The notes: generated by a model not told the origin, from the letters alone. A stretch of DNA of 64,000 bases from Owenia fusiformis (GCA_903813345.2 CAIIXF020000007.1:26027564-26091563), one strand, 5' to 3'. Counted from the stretch's first letter, positions 23,683-35,664 are shown. Numbers and translations: made by a program.

Positions 23683-23940
23683 GTGAATATGGAGGGGAAG
23701 GATCAATGTGAAAATGGGTGTTCTGTCGTGTTAGGTGCCGTCGGGGAAAATGAAGATGAGAAAGACGAAAATAATGAAAACTTTGATTTGATTTGGTCAG
23801 ATAAAAATGTAAGTCTCCATGACGAAAAAGACACAGATGGCAAAATCACGGTTTCACCTGAAAATCAAAATGAAGAAAAGAAATCGTCGGATGGTTTATT
23901 AAGGCGTAGTCCTGCTTCAATATTGAAATGCAAGAAATAG
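23683..23940 (+). CDS. Acidic 85-residue open frame in LTR element, uncertain
   Basis: First substantial ATG frame after the leader, in the gag position. Highly charged (GENEDEKDENNENFD, then a basic end LLRRSPASILKCKK) with no recognised motif. A +1 frame continues QEIEERLQDMDGIN just beyond the stop, so it could be the remnant of a longer coiled-coil gag-like protein. Could also be chance. Confidence 0.3.
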   Translation: MNMEGKDQCENGCSVVLGAVGENEDEKDENNENFDLIWSDKNVSLHDEKDTDGKITVSPENQNEEKKSSDGLLRRSPASILKCKK

Positions 23941-24059
23941 AAGAGCGCCTACAAGATATGGATGGGATTAATTGATTGTTTAGTCAAAGAATGTATGTAG
24001 TGTGTATAAGCAGAGACCTATAAAACATTTTATATGTCTCTGGTATAAGTAAATATAAA

Positions 24060-25100
24060 GGGGACATATTTAGTTAGCTAGTTGGTTAGTTAGGTAGTTA
24101 GGTAGATAGTCGGTTAGTAGTAAGTTAGTTAAATGTGTGCTGCATGGGTATTGTTTATCTCGTGATTATTTAAAAGGGAAAAAGTACATAATACAGAGTT
24201 AAGTAAAAGTCATCAATGCATACCTTAAAAGATCTTTTATTTCAAACTCTCAATGGAATTGCATATAGGTATATTTTAATGGCTAGTGGATGAAAACATG
24301 ACTTGCAAAAGAAATTGTTAAGGGGAGGTACAGCCTTTTAAGTATGAAAACAGGACCATTCTGTAGTATTGTATAAGTTTTCGAACATTTTTCTTTTATC
24401 AATTAAACATAAAGAGTCAAATATCAAAATTGACAAAATTGCAAGTTTTTGTGAATGCCGTGATTATCCGTTTGTGATATGTGGTGACCCGGGCAATAAA
24501 GAGTAAACAATTAGAATTAAAAAATTAGAAGTAAACAAATAACAAAAACACTGAAGAGTAACTTGTAAAATGAGATTTCTGAAGGCAATTTATGGTTTAC
24601 AGTAATTAAACGTGTGCTTGTCGAAAATACACATAGGGATCGTTTTATCTGGTTTTATTAAGAGATATGAAATTCCATGAAAATTGAGGGGGTAGTTTGT
24701 AATGCGAAATTATGATGGAATTTCATATTCCATTCGTGTAGTAAGGCCTGGCATTTTAATATGGTACTTAAATGATGAGATGTAAAGTCGGCTTTTTGTC
24801 ATGTGTTCTTGGATATTGCATCTAAGTTGATAAGTTAGCTAGACGAAGAGAGTTCATTGTTGTTAAGTTATGAGATTTGAACTAGGTTTCTTGTCATGTG
24901 TTCTTGGATATTGCATCTAAGTTGATAAGTTAGCTAGAAGAAAAGTTAAATGTAGTTTAGATGAGGTTGTGTGGTTGTTACTTATTCTTGGATATTGCAT
25001 CTAAGTTGAATCATAGGTAACAAATGGTCCACATGTAAAGCAGTGGGGTAGAATAACTGGTATTTATCCTTGGATATCGCATCTAAGTTGAATCATAGGT
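24060..25100 (+). repeat. Simple and short tandem repeats in LTR element
   Basis: A TTAGTTAG/GGTAGTTAG microsatellite at about 24070-24135, then four copies of CTTGGATATTGCATCTAAGT at about 24808, 24903, 24986 and 25068, spaced 82-95 bases. Confidence 0.75.
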
Positions 25101-25119
25101 ATCAGTTAGCCCATGACAT

Positions 25120-26740
25120 GGGCCGTCAGATGGGGGGGGTGCGATGGGTGCGACCGCACCCCCCTTTGTCACCCCCCAAAATAAATTTGAAGAAAATTTT
25201 TTTTTTTGAAAAATATTTTTTTGGGTAATTTTTTTTCCATTGACTCATACACTTTAAAAGTACCCAGAAAGCACCAAATAGCATCTTAAAATTGTAAAAT
25301 TTTCTAGGGGTATTGGCCACCCCTCACACAAAACAATGGAAAAAGTTCTAAATTTATTTTAGTGTTTTGTCTCAGACACTTTTAAAGTGCCCAGACATCA
25401 TCAAATAGCTCCTTGATAAAGTTAGTGTTTCTGGGGGACTTGCTACCCCTCTTGCATGTTGCACTTGCATACCCCCCCCCCTCTGGCGCCCCTCCCTTCT
25501 GCCCCCCCCCCCCTTGACCCCCCCCCCCCCCCCAAAAAAAAAATTGTGATTTTCTCAAATTCTTTAATTGGCTCATACACTTTGAAAGTGCCCAGAAAGC
25601 ACCAAATACAACGTAAAGTTGTAAAATTTTCTAGGGGGAGTGGGCCACCCCTCACACTCCAAACAAAACAATGGAAAAGTTCTGAATTTGTTTTATGTAT
25701 TGTCTCAGACACTTTTAAATTGCCCTGACATCATCAAATAGCTCCTTGATAAAGTTAATGATTCTGGAAAACTAACACTAACTCGCTCTCTGGCATCCCC
25801 ACTCCACCTACCCCTCTGGCAGCCCCCCCCCCCTTAACACCTCCCCCCCCCCCAATTTTTTTTATTGACTTTGAAAGTGCCCAGAAAGCACCAAATAGCA
25901 TCTTAAAATTGTAAAATTTTCTTGAGAAAAAGGCACTTTTAGGCACAGACACTTTTAATGTGCCCAAACTTCATCGAATAGCACCTTGATATTGTAAATT
26001 TTGATATCGGGGACAAACAATTGCTCCCCCTCTTGCACCCCAACCCCACCTCCCCTTCTGGCACCCCTCCCCCCCCCCCCCTTTGACACCCCCAAAATTT
26101 GAAAAGAATTGTGATTGTTTTTCAATGTTTTTATTGACTAATACACTTTAAAAGTGCCCAGAAGCACCAAATATCATCTTTAAATTGTAAAATTTTCTAG
26201 GAGAGTTAGCCACCCCTCACATCCCCCACAAAACAAAAGAAAATATTCTGAATTTCATGTATTGTCTCAGACATTTTTCAAGTGCCCAGACATCATCAAA
26301 TAGCACCTTGATATGGTCAATGTTTCTGGGGGACAACCCCTCGCTCCCCTACTGGCACCCCACCCCACTTCACCCTCTCATCCTCTTTGACACCCCCAAA
26401 AGAATTTGAAAAAAATTCACATTTTTCTTATTGACTCATAACGTACAGGCGTACCAGATGGTTGCAAATTCGTTCCAAATACAACCAAATTTCAAAATTT
26501 TCCCATACCCCCCTGAATGCTCGGTTTTTTATTCACTCAACTCTTATTCCCATGGTGGTGGCGTACTACTTAGAAACTTACACTTTGAAAGTGCCCAGAG
26601 AGCACCAAAAAGCATCTCAAAACTGTAAAATTTTCTAGGGGGAGTGGACCGCTCCTCATACCCCCCCCACAAAACAATTGGAACGTTTGGAAGTTGCATT
26701 TGTTAATTCCAAACGAATATAGGGAGTAACCCCCCCCCCC
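25120..26740. repeat. Tandem ~270-330 bp units with long C runs
   Basis: AAAGTGCCCAGAAAGCACCAAATA recurs, with small changes, near 25257, 25585, 25875, 26150 and 26586, followed by TTGTAAAATTTTCTAGGG. Between units are C homopolymers of 8-15 bases. The open frames rich in Pro or Gly here are translations of these runs. Confidence 0.85.
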
Positions 26741-27396
26741 CCCCTCTGTCTTACGCGATTTGATTTACGAGGCAAAAAATGACAATTTTATATTCTCTTA
26801 AGTAAGCTAAAAAACCGCACCCCCCTTGGAGAAAAGTGTCTTACGGGCCTGCATGTGCACTGACAGTAACATTAGTTGGAATTACTCGGTATTATGTAGA
26901 ATTAGTGCAGTTTTGTTTTAAGACTCTGCCTCATAAACCAGGGTTGGAGAATAATTTTGCTATGACTTTAAGAGGAATCAAATGGCTAATAATTTTAAAT
27001 ATTACTTACAGTGAGCAAGTTGTATCTTTTCAGGATGCGAAAAGCATAAAAGTATATCGCATGTTTTTCTGTTTGTGTATTGTGGAAATTGCATCATAAG
27101 ATTATGATGATTTTAGTCTATCAAGAAACATATTCCTGCTGGACGGGACAATGTTATCTTTGGGATATCTTGTCTTTAAGTTTCTGATCTTGCATTTTAT
27201 TGTTTTATTCCAAACTATTTGTTATGAGATTTTGCCATGTACATGCTCGAAATATTATGGTTATTTCCTGAGCGGCAACTGGATAATGTTATGATGACGA
27301 TCATAAATTGTCAAATTTAGGGTTCAATAGAGAATTGAATTGAAGCCCAGGTATGTGGTTTTCTCAGTTTTGTAAGAAAGTACAAACTGTGGATCC
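26741..27396. other. No gene recognised
   Basis: Interior of the LTR element. The 87-residue frame at 26836-27099 shows no recognisable motif. Confidence 0.4.
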
Positions 27397-28144
27397 TACA
27401 ACCACGAGGGGAAAGAGTACCCGTGTAAATACAACCTACCGCCGAGCAAAGACCCGAAGATGTCTGAAAATGTAGGGGGTGAGTTATAAACTTTTGTTTA
27501 TATCTTGAATTTCTCAATATGAGAAACAGATAAAAAACAGAATTGTGTGTAACTGATAAAGTTATTGTTCCAGGCACTCATGTTTGCAAAATAATGAGTA
27601 CTTAGCGCAATGTTTACTATCCAATCGCTAAATTCAACTTTTAAATATTTGAATGATGATTTACATCTTGAATAAGTAACAACCCTGGCTGTCTTTACTT
27701 CATTCGATTCAAAGATACAATAGGTGTAAATGTATCATATTTATTTCACTGCCATACGTTGCATATCATTGAAATCACCGGTGAAAGTTGAAAATGAAAG
27801 ACCCGATTATGTCACGAGTACGATTATATAGGACCCGAAGCTACCACCGAGCTATTCCGACTATACCGTGAGTAGAACCCGATGAGGTAGTGAGTAAGCT
27901 TTCGAATGAGCATATAATATCATGACGATATCACAAACATTCCTTTTTATTTATCATATACTCCTGGCACCGGGATATAATATAATATGATATAATTCCC
28001 GCAGCACTATACGTCAACGTCTGTTTCCGACAAAGTTCTTTAAAACATTGAACTCATGCTTACACTTGAATCACCATAATTTCCTATGTGTCTATGGTAA
28101 GTGTGCAACCCAAAAACATTTAATTCTGCATTGCAAGCGCCATT

Positions 28145-28348
28145 CTACTCAAAGAACACAACTTGAAGAATCCCAAGCTTCACAAGCTTCATATCCTCGA
28201 AACGAAAATTACCGTGATCTTTCTTTGATAATACAATACCATAGTCATAAACATTGTAAATCCATTTTTTGCCATTTAACTCAGGCACATTAACTTTAAT
28301 ACTCAGTAATTGATGGTGCTGACTGAAGTGGACCACAAAGTCATCCAT
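28145..28348 (-). CDS. 67-residue open frame of dimer unit 1, uncertain
   Basis: Contains KKWIYNVYDYGIVLSKKD and FRFEDMKLVKLGI, a protein-like composition, repeated exactly at 29830-30033 in unit 2. It may be one exon of a transposase or a captured exon. An overlapping 81-residue plus-strand frame (28048-28293) looks less protein-like. Confidence 0.3.
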   Translation of the reverse strand: MDDFVVHFSQHHQLLSIKVNVPELNGKKWIYNVYDYGIVLSKKDHGNFRFEDMKLVKLGILQVVFFE

Positions 28349-29829
28349 CTCGTGTGATTTATAACTTCAGTGGAAGCATTTGTACCGAGGACCTGAAATA
28401 CAATGTTTCGATGTGCAGTGGTAACTGGTGATAGCCATATTTTTTCAGTTTCATTTATTGTTCACAACAAAATGATTCACATGAATGATGCAGATTGTAT
28501 GTTTATTATTTTCTCATCAGCACGTCATAAACTCGACGATATAATCGGATCTCAACAGATTTTACTCAAGTAATGTTCGGATTCTGAGATCCTTTACTCA
28601 AGATATTTTCGGATCTTTATAATATTACTCGTCGATCACATCGGGTCCGATGTCCGATAACATCGGATCTTTTAGGACAAAGTTTAAGTGAAGATTTTGC
28701 TGTTCAAAAGTGCTATTTTGACCTAATATTTTGACACTTAATATATTATGCATATGCACATCCATTTACCGACCCAAGTATGTCTTATGTATGGCTCATT
28801 ATCAATTAAAGTGAGTATGAATGAGAAAAACAAATCGAAAACCATTATACGTTTACCTTATCTCTTAATTTGGACATAAAAATATATTTCAACTATAATT
28901 CTAGGCCAATTGCGCCTGCTAGAACATCTTAGTAACAATTCTAACCATCCAAAGGAATTGTTAGTGACATTATATTACTTTTATTGTCCATTTTCCTCCG
29001 AGATGACATTATCAAACATTTGCTCGGCGGTATATGCGTGTCTTGCTCGGCGGTAGGTTGTATATACACGGGTACTCTTTCCCCTCGCACGAGGGGAAAG
29101 AGTACCCGTGTAAATACAACCTACCGCCGAGCAAAGACCCGAAGATGTCTGAAAATGTAGGGGGTGAGTTATAAACTTTTGTTTATATCTTGAATTTCTC
29201 AATATGAGAAACAGATAAAAAACAGAATTGTGTGTAACTGATAAAGTTATTGTTCCAGGCACTCATGTTTGCAAAATAATGAGTACTTAGCGCAATGTTT
29301 ACTATCCAATCGCTAAATTCAACTTTTAAATATTTGAATGATGATTTACATCTTGAATAAGTAACAACCCTGGCTGTCTTTACTTCATTCGATTCAAAGA
29401 TACAATAGGTGTAAATGTATCATATTTATTTCACTGCCATACGTTGCATATCATTGAAATCACCGGTGAAAGTTGAAAATGAAAGACCCGATTATGTCAC
29501 GAGTACGATTATATAGGACCCGAAGCTACCACCGAGCTATTCCGACTATACCGTGAGTAGAACCCGATGAGGTAGTGAGTAAGCTTTCGAATGAGCATAT
29601 AATATCATGACGATATCACAAACATTCCTTTTTATTTATCATATACTCCTGGCACCGGGATATAATATAATATGATATAATTCCCGCAGCACTATACGTC
29701 AACGTCTGTTTCCGACAAAGTTCTTTAAAACATTGAACTCATGCTTACACTTGAATCACCATAATTTCCTATGTGTCTATGGTAAGTGTGCAACCCAAAA
29801 ACATTTAATTCTGCATTGCAAGCGCCATT

Positions 29830-30033
29830 CTACTCAAAGAACACAACTTGAAGAATCCCAAGCTTCACAAGCTTCATATCCTCGAAACGAAAATTACCGT
29901 GATCTTTCTTTGATAATACAATACCATAGTCATAAACATTGTAAATCCATTTTTTGCCATTTAACTCAGGCACATTAACTTTAATACTCAGTAATTGATG
30001 GTGCTGACTGAAGTGGACCACAAAGTCATCCAT
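29830..30033 (-). CDS. 67-residue open frame of dimer unit 2, uncertain
   Basis: Identical to 28145-28348 through the tandem duplication. Confidence 0.3.
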   Translation of the reverse strand: MDDFVVHFSQHHQLLSIKVNVPELNGKKWIYNVYDYGIVLSKKDHGNFRFEDMKLVKLGILQVVFFE

Positions 30034-30780
30034 CTCGTGTGATTTATAACTTCAGTGGAAGCATTTGTACCGAGGACCTGAAATACAATGTTTCGATGTG
30101 CAGTGGTAACTGGTGATAGCCATATTTTTTCAGTTTCATTTATTGTTCACAACAAAATGATTCACATGAATGATGCAGATTGTATGTTTATTATTTTCTC
30201 ATCAGCACGTCATAAACTCGACGATATAATCGGATCTCAACAGATTTTACTCAAGTAATGTTCGGATTCTGAGATCCTTTACTCAAGATATTTTCGGATC
30301 TTTATAATATTACTCGTCGATCACATCGGGTCCGATGTCCGATAACATCGGATCTTTTAGGACAAAGTTTAAGTGAAGATTTTGCTGTTCAAAAGTGCTA
30401 TTTTGACCTAATATTTTGACACTTAATATATTATGCATATGCACATCCATTTACCGACCCAAGTATGTCTTATGTATGGCTCATTATCAATTAAAGTGAG
30501 TATGAATGAGAAAAACAAATCGAAAACCATTATACGTTTACCTTATCTCTTAATTTGGACATAAAAATATATTTCAACTATAATTCTAGGCCAATTGCGC
30601 CTGCTAGAACATCTTAGTAACAATTCTAACCATCCAAAGGAATTGTTAGTGACATTATATTACTTTTATTGTCCATTTTCCTCCGAGATGACATTATCAA
30701 ACATTTGCTCGGCGGTATATGCGTGTCTTGCTCGGCGGTAGGTTGTATATACACGGGTACTCTTTCCCCTCGTGTACAAC

Positions 30781-32301
30781 GAGATTTTGTTATGACAGCC
30801 ATCAATCATCAGGTTTAGTGAAATGAATACATGAGAGATTAGTCATTTATATTTGAATATAGCAATTTGTTTGTATTTGTGCAATACATAGCGCTAAGTA
30901 TGAAAATATAGAATTCTTTGGAAAATCAAAAGTAAAATGCTATTGTGCACTGAGGTGTTACTGATTTACTTTCGGAAATAAAGTCCTAGCAAGAGGGGGC
31001 GACCTGATGAAAAGGTTTTAGTAATCTTGGCAGAGTCTGAAACCCATGTTGCATTATTGATGTTAATGTTAAATCGCTAGATATGTATAATTGTGTTATT
31101 ACTTTTTGGAATTTGTCCTGCCTATTATGGAAAACATGTTAAGCCATATTTATATTATTTCGTACTGTTCGTAAGCAATTTGCATCTTTTATTTTAAAAG
31201 ACTAACCACTCAGTGCATTTTAAAGATAAAGACAAGTTTCACAAGTAACAATCAGAGATCATTTTGAAGAATAGAGAGAAAATCTAAATAATTTCATGAA
31301 GAGTTGTAATTGAAGAGTTGAAAAACGCTCAGTCATGAAAGACAAGTCAAGTGAAAAGTTTGTATGTTGAAGAGATAGAAAGACTAGTTACTTGTCAATG
31401 AAGAGAAATTGATGTCTTGAAAAAAATTAAATTCATGAAGAGTTTAGAACACGAAGAAGACTTGTTTATGTCACATAGAAAAGCAAGTTAAAGACATGTT
31501 AATAAAAAATGTTTCTTAAAGACACTTTTGGAGAACTTTTTGAGAATTAAAAAATTAATTGCCCGGGATCCCAGTAAGCGATTTCCTATGACGACCTGAA
31601 GTAGATGACGACTACCTAACCGTGAAGAAGCGATGAAGATGACCTGTGAAGGCGATGCCTATGTCTTATGGAGATGCAGACGACGCGGATTTCGGATGGA
31701 GTGGAGCCACAGAGGATTTCGACAACTGATGAAGGAGCTGAAGATGTACGATCTCTTGTTATTATGAACAATTCTTTTCTCCAACGAAAACGTTTATTAT
31801 GAACACTGCTACAAGGAAATGGATATTTTATTATGGATTCTTCAGCTAGGATACGGACATATTCGATAATGGACACGATGCGGACGTGCATGTGATATAC
31901 GGATTGTGGATATTATTTCGACTCCTAAGACGGTGCATATTTTGGATTCGAAAACATTACATCGTGGACTAGATGCACGTATTACAGCATCGCATTGGAT
32001 CCAGGACTAGATACGCGGATTATAAAATCGGAACTTATTATGGTTTATTATAACGACGTTTATCAACAGGAACTACGTATGAAGCAAGGATATTTGCACG
32101 AACTCTGCGTGGATATTTCATATGGATATTGGATATGGATATGGATTATACACGAACTATGTATGCGGCACTGTGTTAGTAAACATTTATATGGGACTTT
32201 AAAAAAAAAATATCATATACATTTATTTAGATTTTGCGTATTTCAGTTTTTTTTAGTACGTACAATGTCAGGAGAATTGTCATTTTATTTGGGTGGGGTT
32301 G
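30781..32301. other. 3' interior of LTR element
   Basis: No pol-type coding seen. 31260-31560 is rich in GAAGAG/AAGTTGA words and 31860-32160 in GGATAT/CGGAT words, ending in GGGTGGGG before the 3' LTR. Short frames at 31616-31891 and 31995-32306 show no motif. Confidence 0.5.
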
Positions 32302-32417
32302 TATAGCATTTTTCATGTTGATTTACCGTATTGTGCTGCCATCTTTCAATGGGTTTCTTATAGGTTTTGTAGGGTAAGGGATTGCCTTTCATTTCCTATA
32401 ACTTGGGGGTATTTAAG
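32302..32417 (+). repeat. 3' LTR, truncated
   Basis: Same 116 bases as 22164-22279, then unrelated sequence directly after TATTTAAG. Confidence 0.8.
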
Positions 32418-32427
32418 GGTTCACGTT

Positions 32428-32559
32428 TAAGTTTCACTCAAATTAACATCAATAGCAGAGACATAATTTTTTCAGGTGGTAAGTTTATGAGGATAATTTA
32501 TAATGATTTAATAATTATTTATTTCTCTTAGCTATTGATGTTAATTTAAGTGAAACTTA
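32428..32559. repeat. Small inverted repeat, arms 29 bp
   Basis: TAAGTTTCACTCAAATTAAC pairs with GTTAATTTAAGTGAAACTTA, and the arms continue inward through ATCAATAGC/GCTATTGAT; one mismatch. It begins about 10 bases after the break in the 3' LTR. Confidence 0.75.
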
Positions 32560-32865
32560 AAATTGACCTCAAACGATGTACTTGATTCGCAAAAAAACGT
32601 CATTAGGCAAGGAAAAATAATTTGTTTTTTATATATTATCTCGATTTTTATCCAACATTACAATGTTATTTTCAACCAATTTCCCCGTAATACTTGAACT
32701 GATAAAATGACCGAATTGATTTAGCTTCTAGGAACAGTAAGTGTAGAAACATTAATTCACGAGGCAGTTTTGAACAAAAGCCTGTAACATTGAACTATAC
32801 GCATTAATATTTCGAGGTCAAAATAAAAAAGAGCCTACACTGATATCCCTCCACAAGACTAGTCT

Positions 32866-34470
32866 CACGGAGCGGTAGGCAAACTGCGCGCCTATTATGC
32901 ACGCAGTTTGGAACACTGACAAACTGCGCGCCTATTCACAAAATGGCAGACAAGGAGGACACGACTCCCAAGAGGATGGAAATTACTGGAAATACAAGGT
33001 TAGTTTTGGTTTTCAGACAGTACCAAGATGTGGAGACTAACTTACTTTAAATGTAGCACTCGATTATTTTCCCGATGCATATCTAGTTATCTCAAAATAA
33101 GGTTCCCCAAGAGCTTTCGTGTTCAAATTATACAGTGTTGCGTCATATAATGTCTGTTTTTCGTAGTTTGACGTTTATTCAGCCCTTGCGTTTGCATATA
33201 CTGAAAGATATAGGATTGCTGCACATGGTTTAAGTAATATAGTTTGTGTGTTAAACAGTGACAAGCCATTAACGTGATTTTTTTTCGCTGTCAAACTGCG
33301 TGCATACTTTCACGTGGATTTCACAAACTGCGTGCCTAATATTTACAAACTGCGCGCCTATATTTACAAACTGCGCGCCTAATTTGCAAACTGTGTGCAA
33401 GTTTGTTGTACACATTTTCAGAAAACGTAAACGCCACTCACTAAACCTGTCCCTATATAAAAAGAAACCAAAGTCTGACCCCATCAAAGATGTAGATAAC
33501 AACAGCGCATCTTCAAAAACCATGACACCCCCTTCAGAATTAAACAAGATGAAGAAAAGGAAACCAATCAAGAAACCAAAGAGGCGATTATTTAAAGGTA
33601 CCAGTGACTCATTTGAAAAAACATTAAAAGACTGTGAAAACCTCTTGCCTGATGTCCTCTCAAACCTTAACAATGAAAATGACAATTATAGTCCAGAAAC
33701 AATGAAATTTTGGAAGGTTTGCTGTAGACAATTCCATGGGAAGTTTCTACGATTCATGACAGGTGACAGGGAGTCCCACCACATAAATTTTGCCGTTCCG
33801 ACTGAAAAAAACATCAGAAACTTTAATGGCCTTGATCTTATAATCCCTAGAGAACTGAAGCCAGGAATAATCAAGGAAGCGTTTCCAATGCTGGAGAATG
33901 ATAAAAAGTATGTCATTAGCGTTGATGGGAAAAAGACTGCATCAGGACGTACAAAAAAGGGTGGGGACATTGATTTGTTTGGTCACGAACCAAATGGCGA
34001 CTCTCTCGCGAAAAAAGGATTCAATACATATTTACACAATTCAATTTGTTGCACCATGCATCAAATAGTGTTAGTTTGAAATAAAGTAGTAAAATAGGCA
34101 AGTTCGGCACTTCAATGGAGACTAGACAGGGGCCACCTGGGTGTCTTTTAGTAGGACCCCAATAGAACAAAACCATTTTCATGAGATTTTTGAACTCAAC
34201 TCTATATGATGAAGTCGAATCATTGCATCATACTTTTACAAAAGCATATAGACAAGAACAAAAATAAAATATGAATATGTACATTTCCACTGGTTGTCAA
34301 CTATCAACCCAATTTTAGTTTTTGATTTATTTCAACCTTTTCAATCTCTACCTTTTCAACTTACTTACGTACTCCCATGAAATCACATAGGCCTGCATTA
34401 CTGAGAAGTCATCAATAATATGCACGCAGTTTGGAAGAGTATGCACGCAGTTTGTGATTTCTGGTAATAT
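32866..34470 (+). mobile_element. Unclassified DNA transposon with CAAACTGCGCGCCTA arrays, gene-bearing
   Basis: The left end CACGGAGCGGTAGG...CAAACTGCGCGCCTA matches the ends of 10414-12126. About ten copies of the word (either strand, variants TGCGTGC, TGCACGC) lie at 32880-32930, 33295-33410 and 34422-34462, including five inside the intron of its gene. The 3' terminus corresponding to 10414-10830 is not present, so this copy is truncated. The encoded gene is given separately. Confidence 0.8.
32943..34079 (+). CDS. Two-exon transposon protein, candidate transposase N-terminal part
   Basis: Exon 1 32943-32998 (MADKEDTTPKRMEITGNT), donor AAGGTTAGT. Exon 2 33422-34079, acceptor TTTTCAG. They join in phase to 237 residues. 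After a Lys/Arg-rich start (KRKRH, MKKRKPIKKPKRR), likely nuclear-targeting or DNA-binding, comes FWKVCCRQFHGKFLRFMTGD, then a strand-like YVISVDGKKTASG with GGDIDLFGHE. The VDGKK Asp could be the first acidic residue of an RNase H-fold transposase; this is inference. The frame ends soon after, so the protein is probably truncated. The family was not recognised. The related copy at 10414-12126 shows the same exon 1, intron and exon 2 start, which supports the gene structure. Confidence 0.65.
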
Positions 34471-35434
34471 AAGCACTGACTCATTTTGAAGCTTATTGGA
34501 TTTTGTAGGTAATCGTCTTCATTTTGTCTTGGCCAAATATCATTGACTGAAATATATTATAGTTACAACTATCTTAATTATCCAAAGATGAAGGATAACA
34601 CATATGTATTCATTGTACTTTTTGGAAGTTTCTCCCAAAATGAAAATGCCGAACTAAATAGAACAAGGTAAAAAAGTATTATTATATTTTTTTCTTATAA
34701 CTAGCCAAAAACTCGGAAAAACTGAATCTGATTGAAGAAATTAATTAAGCCAAGCTTATTCAGAAAAAAAATATATATATCCGAAGCCAATAGCAGATAG
34801 AAAGAAAGATTTCTGCCATTGTAAATGAAATAAGCTACTTACCAACATATTTCTGCGACTTTTGTTATTCACATCTTATCTCTGCTGAAAAATCGTGCGG
34901 GATGTCGCGGGACATTCAAGGGATTTACGTGATTGGGACTTAATGTAAAAGTACTCAAATCAAACTTTCAGATACTGATTTATCAAATACGAGAATGCAC
35001 TGACATAAATAATCACAATCTCACACAATATGCATAGAAATATTATTAAATATAATTATTATTTTGATACCAAATAACGGCAAACTAGGTACTTGAGAAG
35101 CCAACTATTGTGTTATTTGGATCAAAATCACAGTTTTTTAAATGGACTATATGCTCTTTCCAAAAGCAGATCTGATGCACTGGGAGTTTGGCAGCACTTT
35201 TCAAATTAGATAAACTTTACTCCTCAAAAGTGCAAAAAAAACTTAGCTTCTGATCTTATATCACGAGATAATCACAACTATTTAGCCTAGGGGATTGCAA
35301 CAATTTTGGAAATTCGCGGAGGTCAGGCCGACATTCGCGGGACTTCGCGAGACATCGCGGGACACGCGAATTAGCCAAATTTTGATCAAATTCGCGGGAT
35401 AATCCCGCCATTCGCGGGACACTTGACAGACAAC
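34471..35434. repeat. AT-rich stretch ending in TTCGCGGGA-word array
   Basis: 34471-34880 has no feature. 34890-34930 and 35315-35425 are built from TCGCGGGACA-like words (at least eight), ending CGGGACACTTGACAG. Confidence 0.55.
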
Positions 35435-35590
35435 CAGATAGGCATGCTGTGGCGTCAGACTCAGGCTGGCCGCTTGGTCCCCAACGGCCCTTTCGCGTCT
35501 GTTTTTGCATTTATCGAAAACATATGGCCGTCTCAGAGTCAGGGACGCCCTAAGGTTATCTGTCTAAACAAATTCAAAATACGCAGTGCA
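35435..35590. other. Conserved block upstream of copy B
   Basis: Matches the minus strand of 18330-18480 upstream of copy A. It may be promoter or 5' leader sequence retained by both genes, or a repeat. No start codon in phase with the next exon was identified. Confidence 0.65.
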
Positions 35591-35664
35591 GCTACCCAAG
35601 TGACTGCTCCACTACACGAGCATTCATGTGCTGCGGCAATCTTTTATATTATCTCTTTTTATAG

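Larger units (their letters stand above)
27403..30774. mobile_element. Head-to-tail dimer of a 1,685 bp TIR transposon
   Basis: Unit 1 27403-29087, unit 2 29088-30774; no difference was seen where they were compared. Each unit begins CACGAGGGGAAAGAGTACC and ends with the complement (TIR about 46 bases including ACCTACCGCCGAGCA). The dimer as a whole, not each unit, is flanked by TACAAC (27397-27402 and 30775-30780). At the junction unit 1 lacks its last two bases (TG). Internal motifs include many CGGATC/GATCCG and ACCCGA words near the ends. No transposase recognised; a 67-residue minus-strand frame is present in each unit. Confidence 0.88.
22164..32417 (+). mobile_element. LTR retrotransposon shell without gag-pol
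   Basis: The first 116 bases of the 5' LTR (from TATAGCATTTTTCATG) recur without a difference that I can see at 32302-32417. The left LTR ends ...TTCA at 22570, one base before a primer binding site. A purine-rich tract, GGGTGGGG, precedes the right LTR. The right LTR is cut just after its TATTTAAG (TATA-like) box. The ~9.7 kb interior has leader repeats, several tandem arrays and only short open frames; no protease, reverse transcriptase, RNase H or integrase motif was seen. About 3.4 kb of the interior is a later transposon insertion. Resembles large non-autonomous retrotransposon derivatives. Confidence 0.8.

Noticed and set aside
25456-25728. Pro- and Gly-rich open frames
   Set aside because: They are translations of C or G homopolymers within a tandem repeat.
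33269-33970. Minus-strand frames opposite the transposon gene
   Set aside because: They are antisense shadows of the two-exon gene at 32943-34079, whose splice sites are conserved in the related element.
35423-35664. 5' extension of the copy B first exon frame
   Set aside because: The corresponding stretch of copy A is not in the same frame, while a polypyrimidine tract and AG at 35664 are shared by both copies.
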